NCBI RefSeq assembly: GCF_019175285.1
Contig: NC_056527.1
Location: 107,500,135 to 107,564,134, forward strand
Origin: Sceloporus undulatus
Taxonomy: Eukaryota > Chordata > Lepidosauria > Squamata > Phrynosomatidae
Length of the DNA: 64,000 bases
Direction of reading: 5' to 3'
The position numbers and the translations under genes were made by a program. The notes below the pieces were generated by a model. The model was not told the origin of the DNA. It made no database searches and was given only the letters and a program-made list of their open reading frames with translations. This document shows, one piece after another, positions 1-9,914 of this stretch (position 1 is its first letter; each line of letters begins with the position of its first letter).

Positions 1-240
1 CGGAGCAGGAGACTTTGCAAACACGCTCCCCCTCCAGCCGTCTCCTTCTGTCATGTGCGCCTGCCATGGGGCAGGTGGGGCTCTGACCTAGATTTGGCCA
101 ATGGCAGCGCGGAGGGTGGGCGGAGCCTGACCCAGTTTTGACCAATGAGGGGGCGAAGGGAGGGGGGCACGGGAGGCGGCTGAGGAGAAGGGGAAGCACG
201 TGGGGAGGCACGTGTTGCTGGTGTTGTGATAAGAGGCAGA
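1..240. promoter_or_regulatory. GC-rich CCAAT/GC-box block, possible promoter of a neighbour gene
   Basis: This block is GC-rich compared with the rest of the window. It contains two CCAAT boxes (ggccaatggc near 97 and gaccaatgag near 140) and GC-box-like stretches (gtgggcggagc near 117, aggggg near 150). Such clusters are typical of housekeeping promoters (NF-Y and Sp1 sites). No start codon or exon could be tied to it, and its gene probably lies left of the window. Direction is unknown, and it could be an unrelated GC-rich stretch. Confidence 0.3.
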
Positions 241-283
241 AAGTTGGGTCTTAAAGGGACAGTCAGGAATTAAATTTTGGGGT

Positions 284-430
284 TCACACTGGAGAAATAA
301 TTCGGTTTGAAAGCGCTTTAAACTGCCATGGCTGAATGCTATGGAATTCCCAGAATTCCATAGCATTCACCCATGGCAGTTAGTTAAAGCGCTTTCAGAC
401 CGAATTATTTCTCCAGTGTGGATGCAGCCT
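284..430. mobile_element. Palindromic MITE, family A (near-perfect hairpin)
   Basis: The left arm (about 284-350) and right arm (about 352-430) are near-perfect reverse complements with almost no spacer, meeting at the sequence gaattcccagaattc. The ends read like ccacactg-cagaaataat and the arm carries the ctgccatggc-tgaatgctatgg core. The same core recurs at 6477, 11043, 11889, 14414, 45340 and 63599. It is a non-autonomous DNA-transposon relic. The superfamily is not certain (hAT-like is my guess). Confidence 0.75.
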
Positions 431-519
431 GTGTTTCACAATGCAAAAGTGTCACTATCTCAGCCAAAGGTGTCACTTTGTTGTTGTTGTGTGCCTTCCT
501 GTCATTTCCAAATTATGGC

Positions 520-665
520 ATTATAAGATAAACTTATAATGGGTTTTTCTTGGCAAGATTTGTTCAGAGCAGGTCCGCCATTGCCATCCCCTGAGGCTGA
601 GAGTATGTGACTTGCCCAAGGTCACACATTGGCTTCCTATGGCCGAGTGGGGAATCAAACTCCAC
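520..665 (-). mobile_element. MIR-like (CORE-type) tRNA SINE, partial
   Basis: It contains gtgacttgcccaaggtcac, the reverse complement of the MIR/CORE-SINE core, followed by a decayed tRNA-type B box in reverse (gggaatcaaactcc). Related copies lie at 2845, 9101, 23330 and 25548, all in the same orientation. The tRNA head lies on the minus strand. Confidence 0.65.
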
Positions 666-689
666 CAATGTACCTATTTAAAATGCATA

Positions 690-1060
690 GTATATAATCA
701 GCAGGAAGAGAGAGGTTTTAAAAACATACAAAAGTGATGCATTAAAAGAGAAACAAAATCATTACAGTATTGAAACAGATTACTCAATGCGTGTACGGGG
801 TGGTTTATATGGGAAAGGTGATCCCGTAGGTAACATGGAACCAAACCATGTAGGGCTTTAAAGGTAATAACCAACCCTTTGTACTTTGCCCAGAAACTAA
901 CTGGCAGCCAGTGGAGTGATTTTAAGATCAGTGTGATATGCTCACTCCTAGATTTACCAGCGATCAATCTGCTTGCTGCGTTTTGAACCAATACAAGTTT
1001 CTGAACTTGGTACAAAGTTCTGATGTACAGCACACTGCAAAAGTCCAGCCCTGAGGTTGC
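690..1060 (-). mobile_element. L2-type LINE fragment, C-terminal part of ORF2
   Basis: The minus strand encodes an L2-clade reverse-transcriptase C-terminal segment with LVQNAASRLI, HITLILKSLHWLPV and KYKGLVITFKALHGL. These correspond to the better preserved copy at 4750. The fragment is interrupted and lacks the polymerase core. Confidence 0.7.
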
Positions 1061-1240
1061 CAGCGTGTGTGCACTACCATCTTTAGGTATGTGGTGAAAG
1101 AAACATCAGCAGTGGTAGGTTGAAAAGCTGGTAACCCTACAGTGCCCTAGGAATAAACATGCTATCCAGAGAACAAAAGAAGAAGGTGAGATATGGTGAA
1201 TATGACATTTGAAGGAACTCTCCTTAAAAGCAAGTTTCTA

Positions 1241-1320
1241 TCGCTCATAAAATCATAGAGTTGGAAGAGACCACAAGGGCCATCCAGGCCAACCCCCTGA
1301 AACTGCAACAAAATGTACAG
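1241..1320 (-). mobile_element. CR1 LINE 3' end fragment
   Basis: The sequence tcatagagttggaagagacc followed by gggccatccaggccaacccc is the reverse complement of the CR1 3' terminal region seen more fully at 9915-10740. It is a short, 5'-truncated copy. Confidence 0.65.
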
Positions 1321-1494
1321 AAGCAAAAGCACAATCAAAATAAAATGTGCAACACATACATATGTGCAAATCTTCATTTCAATATCTTTTATTCCGTTTG
1401 CAAATTATGGAATTTCCCCAGAATATTTTTATAAATGCAGAATTCAAACCTTTTGCATAGCAGATTGAATAGTAACGGCCTTTCATGCTACATG

Positions 1495-1655
1495 ATTATG
1501 ATGTTTTAATTCCACTTTAACTGCCATGGAATCTGCAGTTTAGGGGCTGGTATTTAGAACACTCAAGACACAGAGCTCTAGTGCTTCATCAAACTACAAA
1601 TCCCATGATTCCACAGGATGCAGCCATGGCAATTAAAGTGGAATCATAGAACTAG
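1495..1655. mobile_element. Palindromic MITE, family B
   Basis: The sequence ttccactttaactgccatgg on the left pairs with ccatggcaattaaagtggaa on the right. Between them is the usual caaactacaaatcccatgattcc centre. Other members lie at 2365, 30446, 47289, 47617 and 61071. It is a DNA-transposon relic without coding capacity. Confidence 0.65.
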
Positions 1656-1825
1656 TGCGAGAAGGCATGAACATATATAGTGTTATGAACTCTTTTTCTT
1701 TTTAGTAATCCCATTGCTCCCTGCTGGCTTGGAAAAGTTACATTTTAAGACTACAACAGTGGCATTTGGAGTGGTCTGGGGGTAGTAATTCATAGTAATT
1801 ACTTTTTCAAGCTCCGTCTTCCCTT

Positions 1826-1831
1826 TTTATT
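1826..1831 (-). terminator. Candidate poly(A) signal of ISOC2
   Basis: Reads AATAAA on the minus strand about 300 nt downstream of the ISOC2 stop codon, a reasonable distance for a short 3' UTR. Another AATAAA lies at 1388-1393. The sequence alone does not decide which is used. Confidence 0.35.
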
Positions 1832-2131
1832 TTCATTCCAAGACATTACAAACCAGAAAAGAGAATGAGACATTTCTTTTGAATCTGGTGCCTTCAATAT
1901 GTGTAAAAACAGTTATTTCACCCCACTGAATAACTGCAGCAAACCCCCTAAGTATGAACTTAGGTAGATTTCTAGGCAAGGTGCAACCCCATCATTGTCT
2001 TGCTTCAAAATTAACTTTGCTGTCTTCATTCTGTTTCTCTGTACCCAAAGCGCAGCAGTGATCAAACCTATTGGGTGGAGTTGCTTCGGTGAAGAAGGAT
2101 GATGGTGACCATTTGTCGTGAAGTAGCCAAC

Positions 2132-2212
2132 CTAACTGAAAAGAGGGCTTGGTCCTGTCAGGAGGGGAAGCAGTCCGCTGTCTGGGGCAGGGTCCTTAAT
2201 CAACTTCTGGAT
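2132..2212 (-). CDS. ISOC2: ISOC2 last coding exon
   Basis: Acceptor tttctttcag at the right edge, then [18 protein letters not shown] and a short tail ending in LFS and a TAG stop at 2132-2134. It is 81 nt and starts in phase 0. The tail after LLPL differs from human, as expected for this variable end. Confidence 0.93.
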   Translation of the reverse strand: MQKLIKDPAPDSGLLPLLTGPSPLFS

Positions 2213-5200
2213 CTGAAAGAAAGGAAGAACAGGCGTGAGAACTCCTATGGGCTGCCAGCTGTGTTTTCTTTCCAGGCCCACAGGCCAATAGTAGGTAGAA
2301 TTTGAAAATAGGCTACAGACCACATGAAACAGGGGTATATTATACAACTATGCCACTTTGATCCCTACCTGAAATGCCATGGCTGCATTTAATGGAATCC
2401 TGGGAGTTACAGTTTAGAGAAAAACTGGAGCTCTTCTGCAGATAATTCTAAATTCCTTGCAAAACTACAGATCCCAAGATTCCATAGGATTCAGCCCTGA
2501 CAGTTAAAATGGGATCAAAGTGTTCCAGTTGTATAAAGAGACCTTTGCTTCAGCTGTGAGTTCCCCTTCCTTGTTCTAAATCATTTTGGGGGGACATACT
2601 GACACTCCCTCCTAAATAAGGATGACTCTAATGGTTTAATTCTCGGTTGTAAATGTCCTTCTCTTGCCTTGCCTGAAGAAGAACAGATGCTTGGAGATTG
2701 GCATTTGGTCACAGGATTAGAGGTCTCTGCGTTCATTTCATAATTTATTGATTCTGGCAGAGATGGTGGTACAGTAAAGATCTGGAGGTTTAATATTCAT
2801 CCAAAACCAAAGGTTGGAAAAGTAGGGTTTTTCTTTTTTTATTATTATTATGTATTATGTGCTTTCAAGTCATTTGTGACATGTGGCAACACTAAGGTGA
2901 CCCTATCATGGGGTTTTCTCGACAAGATTTGTTCAGAGGAGGTTTGCCATTGCCTCCCCCTGAGACTGAGAGCATGTGACTTGCCCAAAGTTACCCAGTG
3001 GATTTAATGGCCAAACTGGGAACTGAACCCTGGTCTCCAGAGTCATAGTCCAGCACTCAAACCACTATGCTGCTTCTCTTTCTTTTTATCACAACTTCCT
3101 AAATCCGCCAGTGGTCATGCTGGCTAGGGGATATAGGAAGCTGCATTCCACAAAGTAGCATTTCCAAGTTCTGTCCAAAATTTCTGGAGTTGGGACAGTT
3201 TGGGGAAAAGATAATCTACGCAACCGGAGCAACTTTTGTACCCACATAGGATTAAATGGGCTACTTTAAAAAAAAATCAAAGCTTTATAGAGCAGGTACA
3301 AATAAAACAGATAGCCACCAAAACACTGTCAGATTTTGGCCCTGGATATGCCTGATAAGTCCAAGGGAATAGCAAGAGCTTTCTTCTAAACTGAAGAAAC
3401 CAGTTCTGAAGGATCCTGAACAATGCTTACTCCTTGAAGGAGACAGCAATACTCTTTTATATGAAGACCCTGTGAAAGTTTGCACTGTGGCAGCCTGACT
3501 GGTAACAGCTCAAGGATGGAAAACTGTTCACTACTATTTATTATCTGTATGTAATAAAATTAATTTCTAAATACCCTAAAGATCCAGATCCTGTCTTATC
3601 TTGGAAGCTAAGCAAGATTAAACCTGGTTAGTCCTTGGATGGGTGACCACTAACAAATACCAGATTATATTTCAGAGGAACGAATCAGCAAAACAACCAC
3701 TGAGTATTCCTTGTCTAAGAAAACCCTGAGAATGGGGTCACCATAAGTTGACTGTCAACTTGAAGGCAGATATACATACATACAAAGATATGCTTTACAG
3801 CTATGATGGAAAAATTTTATTGAGTAAAGGAAACATTAAACCAGATGCCTTTGATTTAAGTTGGTACCCTTTTATTCAATATGTTAATAATGAAAGATGT
3901 TAAAAGAGTTTCAGATACATATAGTGCAAAAACCAAACAACCTCCCAAGTGCCACAAGCTCCTCAGGCATGGGTTACCGTTTCTCTTTGCAAGACTCTTG
4001 ACTTGCCCTACCTCCATAAAGCAACCTCACTATTTCAAAAGATGCCTTGGAACATCTTAAAAGAGGGCAAATGAAACCAAAATACCTGTATTGTGGCCCA
4101 ACCTATTATGGACTAGCATCTACCACATTGGCTGGATGAAATGTTATCTGTATTTGCTAACTCTATTTATATATTATTCTCTCTGTCATGCATATGTGAG
4201 CACGTGAGTACTGAAGGAGAGAAAGATAAACAGGCGATATCTGCAAGAGGTAGTTTATTTGACATGTCTATGCAAAGCCCAAGGGCAGAGCTTGGAAAAA
4301 GGTAGGAGGGATTACAGTGCCCAGAATCCCCCTAATCCTGGTCAAGTTAGTCAAGTGACTCTAGAAGTTGAGGTTCAAAAAGTAATTTCCCCATGCTCTG
4401 GCTATGACATAAGGATGGTAGAAATGTGGTACGATGAGGGAAGGAAGCATGCAAGCAGGGGGAAAGCTGAGAAATTACCTCTCGGAAACGGGGGTGGGCA
4501 GCATCCCTGACAAGTTGCAGAATAAGTCCCTCGCTGGAAGTAAGGAAGGCCCCACTTTGACGTAACCTGGACAGCGCGATGATCCTGTCTACTTGACTGA
4601 GAGAAAGAGACAGAAAAGTGGGGGAAACAGATATAAAGCTTCCAAGGGTGAAGGGATGGAGGACTTTTTAGTGCTCTGTGAAGCTAACCACCCTCAATGC
4701 ACCAGGGCTGTGAAGCGGGAAGCAATTTTGTGTGGTAGAAATGGTCAGAACACAGACTTATAAAATTATAAAAATATATGGTAAATATGTTCAGGTCACG
4801 CTCCCCCTGAAGGACTCAGTTCACAGTCTGGGGGTGCTTCTGGACTCGTCGCTCCACCTTACATCTCAGGTGGATGCGATGGTCAGGAGCACCTATTATC
4901 AGCTTCAGCTGATACGCCAGCTGCAACCCTACCTGGGCCGGAGGGACCTTGAAACGGTGGTACATGCTCTGGTGTCCTCTCGGTTGGATTTCTGTAACAC
5001 GCTCTACATGGGGCAACCCTTGTACCAAACCCGGAAGCTTCAATTAGTGCAGAACATGGCAGCAAGGTTGGTCACTGGATGTTCCAGGACCAGCCATATA
5101 ACACCTGTCCTACAAGATCTACATTGGCTGCCCATTCGCTTCCAGGCGCAATACAAGGTGTTGGTTATTACCTATAAAGCCCAAAATGGCTTGAGCCCAG

Positions 5201-8200
5201 GGTACTTGGAGGACCGCCTCTCCCCATATAATCTGCCCCGCGCTCTCAGGTCGGCCGGGAAGCAACTGTTGAGGGTTCCAGACACGAAGTATTCTGTGAC
5301 TGCACAGAGGGCGTTCTCTATCTCAGCCCCGCAGCTTTGGAACTCTCTTCCCGGTGAGCTCCGCTCGGTGACCTCCCTTGACCTATTTAGGAAGAGGTTA
5401 AAAACCCTCCTCTTCCAACAGGCTTTCCCCCAGATGTTGTAAGATCTGCTCTCTCCCCACTGCACTCGTTGCATCAGCACTTTAAGCTGTATGGTTTTAA
5501 TCTTGTAATTTTAATATTGTTTTTAATAGTTTATATATTGATTTGGATGCTTATGTGATTACTGTTTGTAAAGTGTACATTTGAGTACTTCTGTGTAACC
5601 CGCTTTGATCTGCCAAGGAAAAGCGGGCTATAAATAAACAGTTTATTATTATTATATCCATTTATACTTATATACTTAATCAATTTAATATATTTTATGT
5701 TCCATCATCAGCATCATTATTTTATTCATTATACTCTATCTTTCTCCCAATAATGGGGCTCAAGGTGGCTAACAATATACTTAACAAAGCAGAAGGAAAA
5801 CTATACAAAAACTATGATAGAAGTATATACTGTATATAAAAGTTATTTAAAAACAAATTAATAATTTATAAAGTTAAAATATTAAAATTCATTCAAAGAC
5901 AATACCAACCATAAAACAGCCCAGCACATCATTAAAAGCCCATCCTATTCAGTTTCTAAAAGCCTGTTTGTAGTTGGTGACAGAAGGAGATCAAGGAGGA
6001 AGCTGTCCTGGCCTCCCTAGAAAGGGACTTCCAAAGACTGGGAGCTGCCACTAAGCAGACTGTCTTCCAAACTCCAGAGTGTTGGTGATGGTGGCCAGAT
6101 CAAGCATCTCCCTTAAGATCTTAAGGTTCAGGCAGGCTCACAGAGGAAGATAGCCCTTCATAGCCTCAAGTAGAAAGGTATGTCACTCACCTGCGAGAAG
6201 AGCAGGCATCCGCCACTATGTGAACATCCAGGCCTCGCTCCATCAAATCCAGTGCTGTGCTCTGTACCCAAAAAAAATATACACCATGCTCAAATCAAAC
6301 AGGCAGAATGGCAAACAGTTCTTGTGCCCACATGGTATATTCCCCAATTGTCAGTAGCAGCTGCCCGGATATAATTCATGCCGGTTGGGGATGATGGGAC
6401 TTAGTTCTACGGACCTGGAGAGGTCCATGGGGGAAAGGCTGTCCACACTGGTGGTTTTTAATCTTCGGTTCTCTGGGGCTGTATCCACACTGCAGAAATA
6501 ATCTGGTTTGACACCACTGTAAATGGCACTGTTCAATAATATGAAATTCTAGGATCTGAAATTTTGTGAGATATTTAGCCTTCATATCAGAGTTTTGGTG
6601 CCTCAACAAACTACAAATCTCAAGATTCCATATGATGGTGTCATAGAAGTTAAAGTGGTGTCAAACTGGATTATTTCTGCAGTATGAATGCAGGCCAGAT
6701 GTTTTGGAATTCCAATCCCAAATGCTCCAGTCTGCAAATGCAGTGGTAATGGAGTCTGGGAACTGGAGGTCCAAAATATCCAGAACACCAATGGCTGATA
6801 ACCATAGTTCTACAATATTTGACAGTCTTGTCAATAATGATGCCTTTCCTGTGGTCTTCGAAGCACTTCTTCCTCCTCCCTTCTTTCAACTTACAAAGTG
6901 AAATGCAGGGTAGCAAAAAATGAAATGTCTTAATGGCTAGGCGCCTAACTTTTGAAGATATATAGCATGACTCAAACTCTGATGAAGAGCGTTAAACAAA
7001 AGGAAATGTGATGAGAATCAGAATCTTCCTACTTTTTATTATGAGTACTCTAGTAAGCTTTTGTTTACTTGGGTTAAGCAAGACCCTGGTTGATCCTAGA
7101 GCTCATGTGCCCTAAAAGACCCACACCAGTAGGAAGCAGGTATCTGGTGCCATACCATGATGCAAGCCTGTGTCTCGATTCCACACAAAAGCACAGATTT
7201 CAGGTCAGGAACAGCAGCCATCTCCTTTTCCACCTCTGGGATGATCATGCTGAAGCAGGTCTTGGGGTATTTTGGAAGTTCTTCAGCACCCAGCTCTGGC
7301 ACTGTTGGACCCAGGCCTTGGGGGTACTGCTCAGTTACCACTGTGCGGATTTCAAGTGCTTTGGCAACCTGACAGAGAAACAGAAAGAGGTCAGAACGAG
7401 CAGGACTGCTGGGTCCTCTGCAAAGCCTACTAAATTTGCTTTTGTGGACTGTAGCTCCCAGAATCTCTCAGTCAGCATGGCTACTGGCTATATATTGTCC
7501 TAGGATTTCTGGCAGCTGTAATCCAAAGAAGTCAATGTTTCAGGGCTGGCACTTTGGAATGGAAGTGGGTCTTTTTAAAAAAGGGAAAGACTGTTATTTC
7601 CAGAAGCTGATAAAACACTGACCCCACATGCCCAGCTATGCAACTACAATGGGGCAGTTCAAATTGTTTTTACTGGAGCGGGGAATCAAAGACTGTACAG
7701 CAGCTGCTTTTCAGTATCTGCAGGCCTTACACTAGAAATGTCATCCACAGGAGTACAAGCATCTATTTTTTTTTTGTCTCATAAGGGTTTCTGGTTTTGT
7801 GCAAGCCTGAGAATACCTGTAAAGGACTAAAAACTAGCTCCAGCGTAAACAGCACTGCTGCAACAGATATGGAGAGATCATGCTACAATTTACACAGCAT
7901 CTATTTGAAAATCTCCATGATAACAAGTTGAATACTCCCTTCAGCAGTTTTGGAAATGGTGGCCTAGAACTGCCTTCCTCAAACCAGTGCTTTCCAGATG
8001 TGATGGGAGTACAAACTACATCATTTCTAGGCAATATAGCTGTACTGGCTGGGGAAGATGGGAGGTGTCATACATCACATCCAAAGAGTGCTGGCTTAGG
8101 GAAGTACAGCTTGCACCATCTCTCCTTTTACTTATGTAATGGAATTCATTTTCTGGCACCTTCATCCATGTTACCTCTTTCTCCCAGCTTCATCGCCACT

Positions 8201-8353
8201 CTGCCATCTTTTACCTTCAGCATCCGAGCTGCCACAGACACAATCTGGGGAAAGTAGCTGATGTTAGGCCGGAATTTCTCTTGCATGTCACACAGGAACA
8301 GGATGCTTGTTTTGGGAACCACTTTTCCGAGTCGTGCCACCGACATTGTCAAG
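2132..8353 (-). CDS. ISOC2: ISOC2, isochorismatase domain-containing protein 2 (whole gene, spliced)
   Basis: The five coding exons are 8215-8346, 7156-7368, 6191-6261, 4479-4596 and 2132-2212. All introns are GT-AG, all phases agree, and the sum is 615 nt, giving 204 residues (human ISOC2 is about 205). The protein is one alpha/beta isochorismatase-fold domain of the cysteine-hydrolase superfamily. The expected triad is present: Asp20 in [10 protein letters not shown], Lys80 in KTCFSM and Cys113 in CGIETQACI. The C-terminal [15 protein letters not shown] is characteristic of the ISOC1/ISOC2 pair. The N-terminus lacks the long leader of ISOC1, and the close match to recalled human ISOC2 supports ISOC2. 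The substrate of vertebrate ISOC2 is not established; cytoplasmic and nuclear location is reported for the family. A splice acceptor just 5' of the ATG implies at least one upstream non-coding exon. Confidence 0.93.
2364..2530. mobile_element. Palindromic MITE, family B (diverged)
   Basis: The left half is ggctgcatttaatggaatcc and the right half is gattccataggattcagcc, around a decayed centre. It lies in the last ISOC2 intron. Confidence 0.5.
2845..3085 (-). mobile_element. MIR-like tRNA SINE
   Basis: It runs from tgtgctttcaagtcatttgt through gacttgcccaaagttaccca to the reversed tRNA region aactgaaccctggtctcc and accactatgctgct. It is near full length, with the head on the minus strand, inside the last ISOC2 intron. 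Confidence 0.75.
3570..3790 (+). mobile_element. 5S rRNA-derived SINE
   Basis: The head reads gatcctgtcttatcttggaa then gctaagcaagattaaacctg and ttggatgggtgacca. This follows the 3' two thirds of 5S rRNA (gtctgatc, ggaagctaagcaggg, tggatgggagaccgcc), including the internal promoter region. The tail is unrelated and ends in an A-rich tatacatacatacaaa. Related copies lie at 41557 and 51812. Confidence 0.75.
4479..4596 (-). CDS. ISOC2: ISOC2 coding exon 4
   Basis: Acceptor ctctttctctcag, donor GAG|gtaatt, 118 nt. It completes a split serine codon and continues [20 protein letters not shown] through DAAHPRFRE. It forms the end of the isochorismatase fold. Confidence 0.94.
4750..5660 (+). mobile_element. 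L2-type LINE, 3' part with ORF2 end and (TTA)n tail
   Basis: A 236-codon open frame (4732-5442) encodes the reverse-transcriptase C-terminal region of an L2-clade LINE. Landmarks are [46 protein letters not shown] and [11 protein letters not shown]. The 3' UTR ends in aataaacagtttattattat, the usual L2-type microsatellite tail. The open frame suggests a fairly young copy. It lies in ISOC2 intron 4 in antisense to the gene and is not a host gene. Confidence 0.85.
5690..6175 (-). mobile_element. L2-type LINE 3' fragment
   Basis: On the minus strand this resembles an L2 3' segment: plus-strand text such as ctttctcccaataatggggc, caaggtggctaacaa and cctagaaagggacttccaaa are typical antisense L2 words. 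It is 5'-truncated and diverged, and lies back to back with the plus-strand copy at 4750. Confidence 0.55.
6191..6261 (-). CDS. ISOC2: ISOC2 coding exon 3
   Basis: Acceptor ttgggtacag, donor CGCAG|gtgagtg, 71 nt. It encodes [20 protein letters not shown] followed by SSR and a split codon. This is the strand after the nucleophile cysteine, with the VxDACSSR motif of the family. Confidence 0.94.
6477..6696. mobile_element. Palindromic MITE, family A
   Basis: The end tccacactgcagaaataatc on the left is matched by gattatttctgcagtatgaatg on the right. Internal arms include gtttgacaccact and aagtggtgtcaaac. The central part has diverged. It lies in ISOC2 intron 2. Confidence 0.75.
7156..7368 (-). 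CDS. ISOC2: ISOC2 coding exon 2, catalytic core
   Basis: Acceptor gtttctctgtcag, donor ATCATG|gtatgg, 213 nt encoding 71 residues. It begins [20 protein letters not shown] and holds KTCFSM (catalytic Lys) and [12 protein letters not shown] (nucleophilic Cys). This is the heart of the hydrolase fold. Confidence 0.95.
8215..8346 (-). CDS. ISOC2: ISOC2 coding exon 1 with start codon
   Basis: The start ATG is at 8344-8346 and encodes [20 protein letters not shown], including the first catalytic Asp in the DMQ motif. The donor is CTGAAG|gtaaaa. The exon is 132 nt (44 residues). An acceptor (ctctggctccag) lies 7 nt upstream of the ATG, so this exon carries only a few bases of 5' UTR. The first exon is non-coding and was not located. 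Confidence 0.92.
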
Positions 8354-8354
8354 C

Positions 8355-8585
8355 TGGAGCCAGAGAGAAACAGAAAAGTGAATGTGAAGGAATATGAAAG
8401 AAGATTAGAAGTAGGTAGAGTAGAAGCTGAGAAAAAGTGAGATAGGGATAGAAGATGGAGAAGAGAATATAGAGTAGTGAGAGAGAGGAAAGAATGAGAA
8501 GGAGGCTAGGAGTAGCCACACAGTGGGAAAGGAAGAGGATAAGAAGGGAAAGATTGGAGTTTGAGAAGAGGTAGGAAGGTTCATG
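8355..8585 (-). other. Long polypyrimidine tract (minus strand) before the ISOC2 first coding exon
   Basis: The plus strand is almost entirely purine (gagaaacagaaaa, gagagagaggaaag and similar) for about 220 nt. On the transcribed strand sense this is a very long pyrimidine tract ending exactly at the acceptor at 8354. It may simply be a low-complexity tract, but its position gives an unusually strong 3' splice site context. Confidence 0.55.
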
Positions 8586-9100
8586 AGTCTTTATTGCTTT
8601 CTCCAATATATTTAAGTCTTCTTTGTCCCTTATACAAAATGGCAAAATCAAGGTTTGCTTTTTTGGGATATATATCTTTTGGGGATATTTTCAAGATGTG
8701 GATGCTAGAATTTATGGATAAAAAATCAGTAGATATGGAAGGCTGACTGTATCTCCAACTGTTAAAAGAGCAAAAGCCTTGTCTTGCCTCTGGATACCCT
8801 GTTTCACTGAAAAAGAGAATGCAAGTGGCAGTCTGAAAGAGTGATGATTATTCTACATTACTTTACATGTTCAAACGTTTGGATTAGACTCTTGTTTATA
8901 CCCTTTTCGTTTCATCTTCAGTAGAACCTGGAGATGTAATTTAAGGCTGAGAGAAAGTAGGTCACTGAAGGCCAGCCAAACTGCTTCATAAATTAGCCAT
9001 GTCCAAAATCCCAGAGCTGCAGTTTCTGGCCCCATCAGACTGCAGCTGAGGTAGATGGGCTCTCTCTGCTGGCCAAAAGAAGAACAACACAGACCCAATT

Positions 9101-9340
9101 GTGTTGTTTTTGTGTCTGTTGTGTGCCTTCAAGTCATTTCTGACTTATGGCAACCCTAAGGTTGTGGGGTTTTCTTGGCATGTTTCTTCAGAGGGGGTTT
9201 GCCATTGCCTTCCCCTGAGGCTGAGAAAGTGTGACTTGCCCAAGGTCACCAAGTGAGTTTAGATGGCCGAGCTGGGATTCGAACCTTTGTCTCCATAGTC
9301 ATAATCCAGTCCACAGGTCAATGTAAGCACTGTACTTTAA
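9101..9340 (-). mobile_element. MIR-like tRNA SINE
   Basis: It runs from tgtgtgccttcaagtcattt through gtgacttgcccaaggtcacc to the clear reversed B box gggattcgaacc. Head on the minus strand, near full length. Confidence 0.8.
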
Positions 9341-9673
9341 CTCTTATTTTAAAAAGGAGACCAGGTGAAAGGCAAGAGCGTAATCTGTCCTGGAAGCACT
9401 GACCCCCTCTACTCTCTTCTGCGTCCAGCCTTTAGGACAAGCACAAACAGTTATCACTGCTGGAATGTTGTATGTCCTTTGGATTTATTTTCCTTTTCTT
9501 CATCCTTTAAAGATCCTTTGTTACATGCCCCTAAAGTTTTAACTTTGACTTATCATATCAAAATCCAAAATTCTGGCCCCAAAACCTACTCTCCCCTTGT
9601 ACATGAGGTCGACTTATCCACAGGCTTGCCACCCCCAGACTTGAGCTTCTGCAGATGGCAAGCCCCGTTGTTT

Positions 9674-9914
9674 TATAGAATCATAGCAATAGCAGCTTCA
9701 TTTATATACCTCTTCATACCACCTAAGCAGTCTCTAAGCGGTTTACGACTGTAAGCTAATTGCCCCCAACAATCTGGGTACTTGTTTTAGCAACCTTCTC
9801 GGAAGGATGCGAGGCTGAGCTACGCATGAGCCCCTGGCTGGTATTGAACTCACAACCTCATGGTTTGTGAGTGAGTGGCTGCAGTACAGGCCTTTAACCA
9901 CTGCGCCACTGAAT
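9674..9914 (-). mobile_element. tRNA-derived SINE of Sauria type
   Basis: Read on the minus strand it starts cagtggcgcagtggttaaag (A box) and continues to ggttgtgagttcaatacc (B box). It then has a tail with caattagcttacagtcgtaa and aggtatataaatgaagctgc ending in tgctattgctat. The head-plus-Bov-B-like tail layout fits Sauria SINEs. A second copy lies at 22264. The family name is from memory. Confidence 0.65.

Noticed and set aside
3570-3790. Functional 5S rRNA gene
   Set aside because: Only part of 5S is present, diverged, with a SINE tail and A-rich end.
4732-5442. 236-codon open frame as a host gene
   Set aside because: It has L2 reverse-transcriptase C-terminal motifs (HWLP, LWNSLP) and an L2 3' tail; it is a LINE remnant inside an ISOC2 intron.
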